From Akkermansia sp. (GTDB taxonomy: Bacteria > Verrucomicrobiota > Verrucomicrobiia > Verrucomicrobiales > Akkermansiaceae): a stretch of DNA of 64,000 nt. This document shows, piece by piece, positions 31,671 through 41,046 of the stretch; position 1 is the first letter of the stretch, and each line of letters begins with the position of its first letter. The stretch covers positions 1 to 64,000 of the forward strand of contig JAFURE010000103.1 in the NCBI GenBank assembly GCA_017471985.1, given 5' to 3'. Below the pieces are notes generated by a model. It ran no database searches, was not told the origin of the DNA, and saw nothing but the letters and a program-made list of their open reading frames with translations. The position numbers and the translations under genes are program-made.

Positions 31671-32198
31671 ATGAATACTGACGCGACGGCTGCATATGCT
31701 ATGCAGAACACTCAGGTTCTGTATGTGCCGGATAGGCGTATAGATTCATTTGGTGATACTCGCTTCAATTATATTCTCTTGTCCGAGCCGTTGGATTCTG
31801 TCGGCCATTGTCGGATTCGGAGTGGTTGGGTCGAGGCAAATCGCCCCCGTATATTGCGCCCGGCTGATCTTGTTGGGATAGAAATGGAGGGGTTCGGGCC
31901 TGCTGCCCGCAGTTTTTTCGATTGGATTGCAGAACACGGGGCTTCGATAAGAGCTCTGATGAAGTATGGTTTTCGTTTCAGTCGTTCCGATGTGAGGACT
32001 GAGTATGTGCACGAAAGTGTGCCGGAGGTTTCTGAACGGGTGGTCAACGAGGCACTGCACTCGGGGGATAGTTTCAGAGCAGTAATAAAGGGGGTGGATG
32101 ATGCCTGGGAGGTATCCCTGCTCTGTTTTATGTTGGAAATGATACAACAATCTCATGACATCAATTTTTTCGATTTTAAGCGTCGCGGGCTTCTGTAG
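31671..32198 (+). CDS. Unrecognised conserved-looking protein
   Basis: A 175-residue soluble protein with no signal peptide or membrane helix. A strand-rich first half contains TRFNYILLSEPLDSVGHCRI and RPADLVGIEMEGFGPAARSF; a helical end contains EVSLLCFMLEMIQQSHDINF. It has no catalytic motif I can name. It lies 36 bp after the acpP terminator and overlaps the LysM gene by 44 bases, an unusually long overlap that argues for tight coupling. Both are probably expressed together. Confidence 0.6.
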   Translation: MNTDATAAYAMQNTQVLYVPDRRIDSFGDTRFNYILLSEPLDSVGHCRIRSGWVEANRPRILRPADLVGIEMEGFGPAARSFFDWIAEHGASIRALMKYGFRFSRSDVRTEYVHESVPEVSERVVNEALHSGDSFRAVIKGVDDAWEVSLLCFMLEMIQQSHDINFFDFKRRGLL

Positions 32199-32943
32199 TC
32201 TCGCTCTGATGGCAGCTGAGGATACTGCCAATTATTCTCTCTGGCCGCGGCGCCCTGCTGAGTTGGAGCAGGCTCGCGGTCTGCTTAGGGAGCAGAAGTT
32301 GCAGCAGGCTACTGAGTTACTGCAGCCATTTGTTGCAGAGAAGGGGATTGCGGGGAGAGAGGCTCGCCAGATAACCGGGGCAGTAAATGTACGCCGTTAT
32401 CTCAGTACCGAACATCCCGGAATTTCCAAATACAAGGTTCAGCGGGGGGATAACCTGGCTCGCATAGCCCACAAGACATCTTGCCCGGCAGATGTTATCA
32501 TGCTGCTCAATGGGTTGGTGGAACCATCGGCTTTGAAGGCCGGTCAGGTTTTGGTTACCGTGCCTATGAATCTGCGCATGGAAATCAGGCCGTTGCAGAG
32601 GGAGCTCACTGTGTGGGATAATCGCGTGCTTGTTGCGGCATATAATCTTCAATCAATTGAGCGTGTGTCAGAAAAACAGAACTCGACCACCGCGATTAAA
32701 AGTAGGGATGGCTACATCAATGGTGTCATACTGCCCCGTCATTCCATTCAGCATCTTGCCGGCGACCGAGGGCTGGTTCTTGAAAATGGTTGGCAATTGG
32801 TGTCGGGAGAGCAGCAGGGTGGAACCGTGTTGCGAATGGATAGCCGTGACCTGAATGAATTGACTCTGCTGATGAATATTGGCGGTAGGGTTGATATTGT
32901 GTGCGATGAGGAGAACTTTTCGCCTGCTTCATCCCCTCAATGA
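32155..32943 (+). CDS. Exported LysM-domain protein
   Basis: A 262-residue protein with an N-terminal export signal (MTSIFSILSVAGFCSLALMA to AED). A short helical repeat (AELEQARGLLREQKLQQATE) leads to one LysM domain (about 92-137: KYKVQRGDNLARIAHKTSCP to LKAGQVLVTVP), which binds the glycan of peptidoglycan. The C-terminal ~120 residues include SRDGYINGVILPRHSI and LVLENGWQLVSGEQQG and are not recognised. It has no catalytic module, so a wall-anchored structural or sensor role is likely. The start lies inside the preceding gene. Confidence 0.8.
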   Translation: MTSIFSILSVAGFCSLALMAAEDTANYSLWPRRPAELEQARGLLREQKLQQATELLQPFVAEKGIAGREARQITGAVNVRRYLSTEHPGISKYKVQRGDNLARIAHKTSCPADVIMLLNGLVEPSALKAGQVLVTVPMNLRMEIRPLQRELTVWDNRVLVAAYNLQSIERVSEKQNSTTAIKSRDGYINGVILPRHSIQHLAGDRGLVLENGWQLVSGEQQGGTVLRMDSRDLNELTLLMNIGGRVDIVCDEENFSPASSPQ

Positions 32944-32978
32944 CAGACAAATAGCTGAGAAAAGCCACAAGTTGTCAT

Positions 32979-33018
32979 ATCTCCATGAAAAAAGACTTTT
33001 CATGGAGATTTTTTTTTG
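32979..33018 (+). terminator. Terminator after the LysM gene
   Basis: ATCTCCATGAAAA (32979-32991) pairs with TTTTCATGGAGAT (32997-33009), then T8. A TAGAAT box at 33020-33025 follows at once and may be the ilvB -10. Confidence 0.9.
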
Positions 33019-33062
33019 CTAGAATACGCACACGCCGGGGTCAAAGGCACCGGTTCATGTAA

Positions 33063-34940
33063 ATGCAATCTAACCATTCACAGAATACTATGAGCGATTC
33101 CCATAACGATACACAGTCCGTCCGCAAAACAATGAACGGGGCTGAGGCCCTCGTGCAGAGCCTAGTACGCGAGGGGGTCGATGTCGTATTTGCTTATCCC
33201 GGTGGTGCCAGTATGCCTATGCACCAGGCCCTCAGCCACGAGCCCTCCATTCGTACTATTCTGCCCCGCCATGAGCAGGGTGGCGCTTTTGCCGCTGAAG
33301 GTTACGGCCGCGTGACTGGCAAGGTTGGTGTCTGTATGTCGACCTCCGGTCCCGGCGCTACTAACATGATTACACCTATTGCGGATGCATTCCTTGACTC
33401 TGTTCCCATGGTGGCAATTACAGCGCAGGTCGGTAGTGGGCTTATCGGCAGTTCTGCATTCCAGGAGACTGATGTTTTCGGTATGACATCACCGATTGTA
33501 AAGCACAGTTATCTGGTTACCAAGCTTGAGGATATTCCCAGAATTATAAAGGAGGCCTTCTATATTGCCCGCACGGGGCGCCCGGGTCCGGTGGTGATTG
33601 ATATTCCCAAGAATTTCCAGGAAGGTGTGTTCGAGCCTGATTTTGATGCTCCCATGGATTTGCCCGGTTACAAGCCGGAGCTGCCGCTACCCGTCGATAA
33701 GCTTGATGCCGTGCTTCCCCTGTTACAGGCAGCTAAGCGCCCGGCAATCTATGCCGGTGGTGGTGTTGTAATTGCCGAGGCTGCTGATCAGCTGCGTGAG
33801 TTGGCCGAGCGACTGCAGATACCTGTTGCAACAACGCTCATGGGTATCGGGGCGATGCCCGAGGATCACCCGCTTTCGGTGCGGTGGTTGGGTATGCATG
33901 GTGCTGTGTATGCCAACTATACGGTAAATGAGGCCGATGTCGTACTGGCAATAGGCGCTCGGTTTGACGACCGTGTGACCGGCGCTGTGAAAACTTTCTG
34001 CGAGCATGCCCGTATCATCCACATTGATTACGATGCAGCTGAGCTCAACAAGAATAAGAAAGTTGAGATGGCCATACGGGCTGACGCCGGCTCTGCTCTG
34101 CGTTATCTGAATACCAAGCTGGAAGCGCAGGGGTGTGCAGTTAAGGAATATGCCGTGGAGAACAGGCCGGAGTGGTTCAGCCTCATCGAACAGTGGAAGA
34201 AGGATTACCCTCTTTCCTACGAGACTCGTGAGCATGAAATTGCACCTCAGTCTGTGATTGAGGAGCTTTACCGCCAGATGAATGGGCAGGATGCCATCAT
34301 CTGCACCGGTGTAGGGCAGCACCAGATGTTTGCAGCCCAGTTCTACCGCTTCAACAAACCCCGCCGCCTTTCCACATCCGGTGGTTTGGGGTCTATGGGG
34401 TATGGCTTGCCTGCAGCAATGGGGGCTCATGTAGCTTACCCGGATTTGCCGGTTATCAATATCGATGGTGATGGCTCCTTCCTTATGAATGTGCAGGAGC
34501 TGGGCACTATTCGTACTGAACATATGCCTATTAAGTGCATTATTATTGATAATCAGCATTTGGGGATGGTGGTTCAGTGGGAGGATCTGAAGTACGACTC
34601 TCACCGTGCCAATACGTTCCTGGCTGACCCGACAGAGAAGTATGATCCCACTCATCACACACCTGAGGTGCTCTATCCCAATTACCCTGTCCTTTGTGAA
34701 GGTTTTGGAATAAAATGTGAGCGCGTTGTGGAGCCTGCCGAGCTTGCTCCGGCCATTGCTCGCATGCTTGCATCGAAGGATGCATATGTACTCGATGTGA
34801 TGGTGCCGCACGATGTTCACGTTCTGCCGATGATTCCCGGCGGTATGTGCTATAAGGATGTGGTACTTGAGCGAATTGCCGGAGATGGCAAGGGAAGGAA
34901 AGCTTCCGATTTGGGTAAAGAAATACCCTCTGCTCTCTGA
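33063..34940 (+). CDS. ilvB: Acetolactate synthase large subunit
   Basis: A 625-residue thiamine-diphosphate enzyme of branched-chain amino-acid synthesis. Family hallmarks: FAYPGGASMPMHQAL, the catalytic-Glu motif LPRHEQGGAFAAEGYGR, TSGPGATNMITPIADA, QETDVFGMTSPIVKHS, RFDDRVTGAV in the FAD/linker domain, and the ThDP motif NIDGDGSFLMNVQELGTI. The sequence starts ~25 residues before the enzyme core; ATG 33090 is a plausible alternative start. The regulatory subunit ilvN is not next to it. Instead a polymerase-like membrane protein starts 17 bp later. Confidence 0.94.
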   Translation: MQSNHSQNTMSDSHNDTQSVRKTMNGAEALVQSLVREGVDVVFAYPGGASMPMHQALSHEPSIRTILPRHEQGGAFAAEGYGRVTGKVGVCMSTSGPGATNMITPIADAFLDSVPMVAITAQVGSGLIGSSAFQETDVFGMTSPIVKHSYLVTKLEDIPRIIKEAFYIARTGRPGPVVIDIPKNFQEGVFEPDFDAPMDLPGYKPELPLPVDKLDAVLPLLQAAKRPAIYAGGGVVIAEAADQLRELAERLQIPVATTLMGIGAMPEDHPLSVRWLGMHGAVYANYTVNEADVVLAIGARFDDRVTGAVKTFCEHARIIHIDYDAAELNKNKKVEMAIRADAGSALRYLNTKLEAQGCAVKEYAVENRPEWFSLIEQWKKDYPLSYETREHEIAPQSVIEELYRQMNGQDAIICTGVGQHQMFAAQFYRFNKPRRLSTSGGLGSMGYGLPAAMGAHVAYPDLPVINIDGDGSFLMNVQELGTIRTEHMPIKCIIIDNQHLGMVVQWEDLKYDSHRANTFLADPTEKYDPTHHTPEVLYPNYPVLCEGFGIKCERVVEPAELAPAIARMLASKDAYVLDVMVPHDVHVLPMIPGGMCYKDVVLERIAGDGKGRKASDLGKEIPSAL

Positions 34941-34957
34941 CGAACATATCATAGGTC

Positions 34958-36535
34958 ATGGGATCCGGTGTACTGAAGACTATCGTTGTTCTCATTCTGC
35001 TGGTGGCATTGGCTTTTGTCGCCGGTTCCATGGCTGCAGACGGTGTAAAGCAAGCAATGGTGCCTTCCTTGCTTGCTTTAGGCGTCTTGGTGTTGTTGTG
35101 TTTGGGACACAATTGCTGGATTTTGGCATTTATTATTCCGCCTTTCCTTTCTTTGTTGGAGTTTGGTGGTTATAAGATTCCCATGGCGCATTTAGTAAGC
35201 GTAGTCTTGTTGGGGTATTGGTTGTTGATGGGTGTGATGGGATACACGAAGATTACGTGGAATAAGTTACCTGTTATTGATTTTGCCGTATTTATATTTG
35301 TAGTCTATTTCCTTTCTACGTGGTTTGCAAACCCCGTGAAAATTAATGCGTTTGTGAACCCTATCACAGATGAAGGTTATGCTCAGGTCGGTGGTGCTGA
35401 ATATATCTGGTGTCTTACTGCATTGATGACGTTCATATTCATCAGTATTTTACCTCTTACTTTTGAGCGTTTGGGTGTTGTACTTAAATGGGTTGTCGTT
35501 TTTTCTATAATTGCAGCTTTCTTGGCGTCAGTTAAAACATTGATTTCACCGCAGGTGAATGATGCGGGTGAGCGTGTTGCTTTGGGGGAGGCAATTCATG
35601 GAAGTCGATTTAGCGGTTTTGCTGATTTGGGTAATGCAATATGTCTATTGATGTTTTGCAAATACTCTATTCTGGGGATTATTTGCTCACCATGGAAGCT
35701 TGCTCTGTGTTTGGCCGGAGGCGTCGGTATAGCACTCTCCGGTTTTAGAAGCATGATTTTGAACGTCGTAATATTGTGCGCCTTGATACAATTTTATCGG
35801 CGACAATTCGTTACTTTGATATTCTGTGCTCTCTGTGCGTATGCCGGCGTGTTGGGGCTTTCCCATGCAATTCCAATGGAGCGCGTACCACTAGGTATAA
35901 AGCGAGTTTTTTCATCTGTACCCGGGGTGGATGTAAAGGATAAAAAGTTGGCTAGTGCAGCTCAGCACTCTCTCGATTGGCGATATCAAATGTGGGATTG
36001 GGCTATGGATTCTTCCAAGGGTTACATTAAAAATTACGTTTGGGGGGATGGGTTTGCTCTGGATTCTCGTGAATATCGTCTAGAACGTATTAACATTAAT
36101 CGCCGTAAAATCGATTCCGGTAGTAACGTCCTCTTTGCCAAGAGAGGTGTATGGCACAGTGGCTGGGTGACAGCTATCCATCGTCTGGGGTATGTAGGAT
36201 TGACTATTACCGTAATTTTTCAGTTGATAGTTTGTGTGTATGTAGTGCGTTTATGCATGAATATTAGAGGTGTCGCAAACTATGAGTATTTCTACTTCAT
36301 TCTGATTCCAATTATTCCCGATATAATAATATTATTCCATTATTCAGCTGGTACGTATACGACATTCTTTGCATTATTCCATAAACTTTCCATAATGAAA
36401 TTGACGTATGTTCTGGCTGTCAAGGAGGGCATAATGTCGCCCATGTTCAGTAAACAGAAGTATGTACCCATGATGTTGCAGGAAGTTGAGGGAGCTCATC
36501 GGAAATCGGAGGAGGACTCAGCCTTACCCGCTTAA
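34958..36535 (+). CDS. O-antigen polymerase/ligase-like membrane protein
   Basis: A 525-residue protein with about ten or more membrane helices. The long soluble loop between late helices (roughly residues 310-400) has the Wzy_C/WaaL type layout, with AQHSLDWRYQMWDWAMDSSK and NVLFAKRGVWHSGWVTAIHR, where a His and Arg are typical for the active loop. Such proteins polymerise lipid-linked repeat units or ligate polysaccharide. Given the EPS genes ~6 kb upstream it may serve the same polymer. Its codon use is more A/T-rich than that of ilvB, 17 bp upstream. It ends at a bidirectional terminator. Confidence 0.78.
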   Translation: MGSGVLKTIVVLILLVALAFVAGSMAADGVKQAMVPSLLALGVLVLLCLGHNCWILAFIIPPFLSLLEFGGYKIPMAHLVSVVLLGYWLLMGVMGYTKITWNKLPVIDFAVFIFVVYFLSTWFANPVKINAFVNPITDEGYAQVGGAEYIWCLTALMTFIFISILPLTFERLGVVLKWVVVFSIIAAFLASVKTLISPQVNDAGERVALGEAIHGSRFSGFADLGNAICLLMFCKYSILGIICSPWKLALCLAGGVGIALSGFRSMILNVVILCALIQFYRRQFVTLIFCALCAYAGVLGLSHAIPMERVPLGIKRVFSSVPGVDVKDKKLASAAQHSLDWRYQMWDWAMDSSKGYIKNYVWGDGFALDSREYRLERININRRKIDSGSNVLFAKRGVWHSGWVTAIHRLGYVGLTITVIFQLIVCVYVVRLCMNIRGVANYEYFYFILIPIIPDIIILFHYSAGTYTTFFALFHKLSIMKLTYVLAVKEGIMSPMFSKQKYVPMMLQEVEGAHRKSEEDSALPA

Positions 36536-36557
36536 TTTCCCCTTTTTTACAGGACAA

Positions 36558-36597
36558 CAGAAAAGCCGCAGAGTTCGACCTCTCTGCGGCTTTTCTG
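36558..36597. terminator. Bidirectional terminator between polymerase gene and rpsO
   Basis: CAGAAAAGCCGCAGAG (36558-36573) pairs perfectly with CTCTGCGGCTTTTCTG (36582-36597), loop 8. A and T tracts within the stem serve both strands. Confidence 0.88.
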
Positions 36598-36640
36598 TGA
36601 ATTGTGTAGGGGTTGACTTCGCAACCCGCCACGGTATTGA

Positions 36641-36892
36641 TTAGTGGCGGAGACCCAGACGAGTCAGCAGGCTCTTATAAAGAGCGTTGTCCGTACGCTT
36701 GGCATAATCCAGCAGCTTACGGCGCTTGGCAACCATCATGAGCAGACCGCGGCGGGAAGCGTGGTCGTGCTTGTTGGAGGCCAGGTGCTGAGTGAGGTGA
36801 GCAATGCGCTTGGTGAGCACGGCTACCTGGAAACCGGTGGAACCGGTGTCCTTCTCGTTGATCTTGAAGTCGTTGACGTTGATTTCGCTCAT
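36641..36892 (-). CDS. rpsO: 30S ribosomal protein S15
   Basis: An 83-residue ribosomal protein that binds the central domain of 16S rRNA. Typical sequence: KDTGSTGFQVAVLTKRIAHL, the HDHASRRGLLMMVAKRRKLL rRNA-binding motif and a GLRH C terminus. It is a few residues shorter than E. coli S15 at the N terminus. It is monocistronic here; pnp, its usual neighbour, is not next to it. A ~70-base leader could carry an S15 autoregulatory fold, but none is evident by eye. Confidence 0.96.
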   Translation of the reverse strand: MSEINVNDFKINEKDTGSTGFQVAVLTKRIAHLTQHLASNKHDHASRRGLLMMVAKRRKLLDYAKRTDNALYKSLLTRLGLRH

Positions 36893-36963
36893 TGTCGTAA
36901 TAGTCTCTTAATTGTTGGTTGATTTTTCGTGGCTGCGGCAAATCGACCTTCAGAGGTGGCCGT

Positions 36964-36991
36964 ATGATACCACGTTCACCACACATTGCAA
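36964..36991 (-). promoter_or_regulatory. Promoter of rpsO
   Basis: On the minus strand TTGCAA (36986-36991), 16 bases, then TATCAT (36964-36969), about 70 bp before the start. Confidence 0.6.
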
Positions 36992-37051
36992 GCCTAAATT
37001 GACTGTACACAAGAAAATTATGCAAAAATACCCCTGTGTCGCACTTTATGT

Positions 37052-37081
37052 TTGACCGTGCGGGGCCTGAAGTGGTAGTAT
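37052..37081 (+). promoter_or_regulatory. Promoter of the NfeD-like/flotillin pair
   Basis: TTGACC (37052-37057), 18 bases, then TAGTAT (37076-37081), 23 bp before the start at 37105. Confidence 0.6.
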
Positions 37082-37104
37082 AGGGACAGTAAATACTCTG
37101 CGAT

Positions 37105-37728
37105 ATGGAAACTCTGGTCAGCACATTCGAATGGATTACCCGCATTCTCGATGCCGCATCCCTCCTGCCTGATTTCGACAGCCCGTTGGGCATATTCTGC
37201 GCGATTGCGTGGATTGCCACGCTGATATCCGGCCTTACCTTTGCGATAGCCTTTATCGCTGATTTGGGCGGTGGCGATATGGATGCCGGTTCAGCGGATG
37301 GCGACACCGGCTCATTCTCGGTTCAGGCCGTCATGGGCTTTGTGCTCGGTTTCGGCTGGGGCGGTTATCTGGCCGTGCTTGGTGGGGCCGGAGTGGGGCT
37401 GGGAATTGTTGTGGGTATGCTTGTGGGTATCGTCATGTTCTTTGTGATTGCCGGTATCATGAAAGCTATCTACAGCCTGAAGTCCGATGGCTCCCTGAAG
37501 TATGAAACTCTGGTGGGCATGACCGGTACCGTGTATGTAACCATCCCCCCGAACGGCGAACCCGGCGGTCAGGTGCAGGTGAGCCACCCCAGCCAGCTTA
37601 TCACGATGGCCGCCGTGCAGGATGGCCCGGAGCCCCTGCCGGCCCAGACCCGCATTGAAGTGGTGGCCGCCACCACATACCAGCTTACCGTGCGCCCCGT
37701 GGGTGCCCAGCCTTCTTCTCAAAAATAA
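37105..37728 (+). CDS. NfeD-like membrane protein (YqiJ type)
   Basis: A 207-residue membrane protein. Helices lie at about 25-55 (GIFCAIAWIATLISGLTFAI) and 73-118 (Gly-rich, MGFVLGFGWGGYLAVLGGAG, then GIVVGMLVGIVMFFVIAGIM). The C-terminal ~70 residues form a small beta domain (LVGMTGTVYVTIPPNGEPGG to TTYQLTVRPV) like the OB-fold of NfeD-family proteins. These proteins accompany flotillins and help organise membrane microdomains. The flotillin gene starts 15 bp downstream, supporting the call. Confidence 0.8.
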   Translation: METLVSTFEWITRILDAASLLPDFDSPLGIFCAIAWIATLISGLTFAIAFIADLGGGDMDAGSADGDTGSFSVQAVMGFVLGFGWGGYLAVLGGAGVGLGIVVGMLVGIVMFFVIAGIMKAIYSLKSDGSLKYETLVGMTGTVYVTIPPNGEPGGQVQVSHPSQLITMAAVQDGPEPLPAQTRIEVVAATTYQLTVRPVGAQPSSQK

Positions 37729-37743
37729 CAACATCACAAAACT

Positions 37744-39270
37744 ATGATATCCAATATCTACTCCGTGCTCGCACGCGCTGCATCCGGTTCCGGATCTTTC
37801 GGCCAGATTATGGTCGTTATTATTCTGGTAGTCTTCATCATGGGCGTAATCGGGCTTCTGCTCACGCGCTACAAGAAGTGCCCCTCCGACAAAATCCTCA
37901 TCGTCTACGGTAACGTGGGTGCAGGCCGTTCTGCCAAGTGTATACATGGTGGCGCCACCTTCGTGCTGCCCCTCATTCAGAGCTACTCCTTCATGGACCT
38001 CAACCCGCTCAACATCGATGTCCCGCTGAAGGGTGCCCTCTCCAGCCAGAACATCCGTGTGGACGTGCCCTCCTCATTCATCGTCGGCATCAGCACTCAG
38101 CCGGAAATCATGCAGAACGCCGCCAGCCGCCTGCTGGGGCGTACCCGTCAGGATATCCGAGACCTGGCCTCCGAAATCATCATGGGCCAGATGCGCGTGG
38201 TGATTGCCTCCCTCACCATTGAGGAAATCAACGCCGACCGCGAGAAGCTCATTAAGGGCATTACCGGTGGTGTGGACGTTGAGCTGCACAAGGTAGGTCT
38301 GTACCTCATCAATGCCAACATCACCGATATTCGCGACGCTTCGGGCTACATTGCCGCCCTCGGTCAGGAGGCCGCTGCCCGCGCCATCAACGATGCCATG
38401 ATTAAGGTGGCCGAGGAAACCCGCCGTGGTGAAATCGGTAAGGCCGAGGCTCTGCGCGACCAGACTGTGCAGGTGGCTATGGCCAATGCTGCCGCTGTGG
38501 AGGGTAATAACGAAGCCCAGATGAAAGTGGCAGACTCCAACGCCCGCCTGAAAGTTCGTCAGGCAGAGGCTCATCGAATTGCCGTTGTGGCTGAGAAGGA
38601 GCAGGCAGCCAAGGCTGAAGAGGCCGGCTACATCGCCAACCGAGAGGCCGAAATGAAGCGTGCCGAACTCGAGCGTGCTACGCAGACCGCCAATGAACTT
38701 GTGGCCGCTGAAATCCAGAAGCGCAAAAAGGAGATTGCTGCCGAGGCTGTTGCCGCCGTGCTCGTGAAGGAGCAGGAAGGTAAGGCACAAGCCCTCGTGA
38801 TTGCCAACAAGGCTGAGGGTGACGCCGCTCTCGAACTTGCTAAGGGCGAGGCCGAGGCTCTTCTTCTTAAGAAAAAGGCCGAGGGTGAAGGTCTTGAGCT
38901 CGTTGGTCGTGGCCAGGCCGCTGCCATTCAGGCGGCACTCGAGGCTAAGGCCAGCGGTTTCCGCCAGATTATTGCCGCCGCCGGCGATGCCCGCAGTGCC
39001 TCCGGTCTGCTGGTAACCGAGCAGCTGCCCCAGATTGTCGAAACTCAGGCCAGCGCTGTACGCGGTCTTACCTTCGACAAGGTGGTGGTCATGGGTGGTG
39101 GCAACGACAAGGCCGGCAGCGTGGGTGGCTTTGTGCAGAACCTGGTGACCGGTACTCTGCCGCTGCATGAGCTTGCCGGCAGTCTGGGTGTGGAGCTGCC
39201 CTCCTATCTGGGCAAGTCTGCTCCCGAGGCTCCCGCCGCTACCTCCACCTCTGACGAGAGCAAGGCCTGA
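37744..39270 (+). CDS. Flotillin-like SPFH protein (YqiK type)
   Basis: A 508-residue membrane-associated scaffold. An N-terminal membrane helix (about 18-40) is followed by the SPFH/band-7 domain (about 50-200, with NIDVPLKGALSSQNIRVDVP). A long Ala/Glu/Lys/Arg-rich coiled coil (about 220-400) drives oligomer formation, and a C-terminal region reads LPLHELAGSLGVELPSYLGK. In flotillins the C terminus helps membrane clustering. It is paired with an NfeD-like gene 15 bp upstream and ends at its own terminator. Confidence 0.9.
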   Translation: MISNIYSVLARAASGSGSFGQIMVVIILVVFIMGVIGLLLTRYKKCPSDKILIVYGNVGAGRSAKCIHGGATFVLPLIQSYSFMDLNPLNIDVPLKGALSSQNIRVDVPSSFIVGISTQPEIMQNAASRLLGRTRQDIRDLASEIIMGQMRVVIASLTIEEINADREKLIKGITGGVDVELHKVGLYLINANITDIRDASGYIAALGQEAAARAINDAMIKVAEETRRGEIGKAEALRDQTVQVAMANAAAVEGNNEAQMKVADSNARLKVRQAEAHRIAVVAEKEQAAKAEEAGYIANREAEMKRAELERATQTANELVAAEIQKRKKEIAAEAVAAVLVKEQEGKAQALVIANKAEGDAALELAKGEAEALLLKKKAEGEGLELVGRGQAAAIQAALEAKASGFRQIIAAAGDARSASGLLVTEQLPQIVETQASAVRGLTFDKVVVMGGGNDKAGSVGGFVQNLVTGTLPLHELAGSLGVELPSYLGKSAPEAPAATSTSDESKA

Positions 39271-39298
39271 TAGCTCTCGACGGAACGTGATTTGTGTG

Positions 39299-39337
39299 CA
39301 CCCTGTTGCAGAATATGTGGCAGGGTGTATTTTTATT
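39299..39337 (+). terminator. Terminator after the flotillin gene
   Basis: CACCCTG (39299-39305) pairs with CAGGGTG (39321-39327), then TATTTTTATTCTTT. Confidence 0.75.
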
Positions 39338-39367
39338 CTTTCAATCATTCGAAATATCATACTAACT

Positions 39368-40942
39368 ATGAACAATACCCTGAAAATCATGCTTTTGAGC
39401 CCCTTGTTGCTCATGCCTCAAACTCTTGCTGAGCAGCCGTCTGTTCGGCCGGCTTCGCATCAGCAACTCTCACCTGCAGCCCGACTGGCAGATGCCGTGC
39501 AGCGAGGGGATGCCGCCGCTGTGCGTGAACTTCTGTTGCGCGGTGGTGCAAGCCTGCCGACAGACCATGGTGAGTATCTTGCCCTGCTGAATAGTGCAGC
39601 TTTGAGCGGTAACCCCGATATTCTGGACTACATCCCCTATGTCGAGCCCGTAGCGGGGCATACTGACAGCGCGCTTATTGTTGCTCTGCGCAACAAGGTT
39701 GGCCCCCGCATGGTTGCAGCGTTGTTGGCTGCCGGTGCCCGCCCTGATGACCGCGCGGTAACCGGTAAGTACAAACCCCACTCTGTGGCGATTGCTCGCC
39801 AATCGGGGGATCATGTGAGTGCAGAGCTACTGTTGGCCTCAGAAAAAAGAAATTTCTCATGGATGGACCAGCAGTTAAAAGATGATGGTGTAGAAGAAAT
39901 GCAGCGCATACTTTCCGCTCCCGGTTTTTATGCCGTCGACCAACGAGTGCTCGGTGGTTACACCCCCTTGATTGCAGCTGCCCGTGCAGGGCAGGTAGAG
40001 CTTGTGCGCCTGTTGCTGGCGGCGGGGGCGGACCCTCATGCTCTCGATGCTGCCGGTAACAATGCCCTCACCCACGCGATTGATGGTATGAACGACCCGC
40101 AGGTCATCAGCATGTTGCAGGCTGCCGGCTGCAAACAGGCTCCCATGCGCCAAGCTGCCCCCAATCCCGAGGGCGAATTGCAGGTTGCGGAATATTTTGC
40201 GCCTATTCGGCAGGCGCTGGAGCAGGGGGATGCTGAGTACTTCCTGACCCTTCCGCGCCCGCTGCTTGAATATGCTGTCATGCCCCTGAGTGGTGCCGAG
40301 CGCTTTCATGATTCCGGGCGCGCTCTCGGCCGCTATTATAGGGGAACCCCGCTCATGGTGGCCGCTGCCAATGGACAGGTGGATTTGCTGCGCGTGCTGC
40401 TGGCGCGAGGTGCTGATATCGAAGCTCACGATTTTTCCGGTCGCACCGCCATTGTGTACGCTGCGGTAAATGGTCATGCGGACTGTGTACGCCTGTTGCT
40501 GACTGCCGGCTCCCGACAGGTGGAGCCTGCATTGCACATGGCGGCCTATGCCGGGCAGCATGCTGTGGTGGACTTCCTGCTGGAGCGCGGCGTGCGGCCC
40601 GGTTTGGCAGTGGAGTGGGCTCTTATGAGTGAGAACCCGCACCCGGCGCTGATGGCCCTGCGTCAGCCGGATGCCGACCTCGCCCTCAGTCTGGCTGTGC
40701 GCCGCAATCACTCTGGGCTTGTTACCCGTCTGGTGCAGTTGGGGGCAGATGTCAACCGCCCGAACTTCTACCCCCTGCATGAGTGGGTGGACTCGTTCCC
40801 GTGGAGCAATGATGCTGTGCTGCCTGAATTGCTGCGTGCCGGGGCCGATATCAACCGCAAGCGTAATGGACAGACTGCGGTAGAGTATGCCCGTACGGAG
40901 GGAAATTCGCATGCGCTTGACTTATTGCAAAGCTCAAAATAA
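39368..40942 (+). CDS. Exported ankyrin-repeat protein
   Basis: A 524-residue protein with a signal peptide (MNNTLKIMLLSPLLLMPQTL to AEQ) and ankyrin repeats through most of its length. Clear units include TPLIAAARAGQVELVRLLLA, TPLMVAAANGQVDLLRVLLA, TAIVYAAVNGHADCVRLLLT and LHMAAYAGQHAVVDFLLERG, with GADI/GADV turns; about eight to ten units in all, some worn. It should act in the periplasm or outside as a protein-binding scaffold; no enzyme part is present. The start at 39368 is chosen over a longer frame because it gives the export signal and follows the flotillin terminator. Confidence 0.85.
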   Translation: MNNTLKIMLLSPLLLMPQTLAEQPSVRPASHQQLSPAARLADAVQRGDAAAVRELLLRGGASLPTDHGEYLALLNSAALSGNPDILDYIPYVEPVAGHTDSALIVALRNKVGPRMVAALLAAGARPDDRAVTGKYKPHSVAIARQSGDHVSAELLLASEKRNFSWMDQQLKDDGVEEMQRILSAPGFYAVDQRVLGGYTPLIAAARAGQVELVRLLLAAGADPHALDAAGNNALTHAIDGMNDPQVISMLQAAGCKQAPMRQAAPNPEGELQVAEYFAPIRQALEQGDAEYFLTLPRPLLEYAVMPLSGAERFHDSGRALGRYYRGTPLMVAAANGQVDLLRVLLARGADIEAHDFSGRTAIVYAAVNGHADCVRLLLTAGSRQVEPALHMAAYAGQHAVVDFLLERGVRPGLAVEWALMSENPHPALMALRQPDADLALSLAVRRNHSGLVTRLVQLGADVNRPNFYPLHEWVDSFPWSNDAVLPELLRAGADINRKRNGQTAVEYARTEGNSHALDLLQSSK

Positions 40943-40961
40943 GCTGTCATTTAACGCTAAA

Positions 40962-41005
40962 GGGAGCAGTGTTACAATTGCGTAACAACTGCTCCCTTTT
41001 CTGTG
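40962..41005 (+). terminator. Terminator after the ankyrin gene
   Basis: GGGAGCAG and CTGCTCCC pair, extended by an inner GTTAC/GTAAC stem, followed by TTTTCT. Confidence 0.85.
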
Positions 41006-41046
41006 ATGATATTGTAATATTCTGTAACACTTTTAAACTCGTATCG

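Noticed and set aside
33723-34952. A 409-residue open frame antisense to ilvB
   Set aside because: No motif or plausible start; the acetolactate synthase frame is unambiguous.
38074-39414. A 446-residue open frame antisense to the flotillin gene
   Set aside because: Low-complexity Gly/Leu/His composition is the shadow of the Ala/Glu-rich coiled coil on the other strand.
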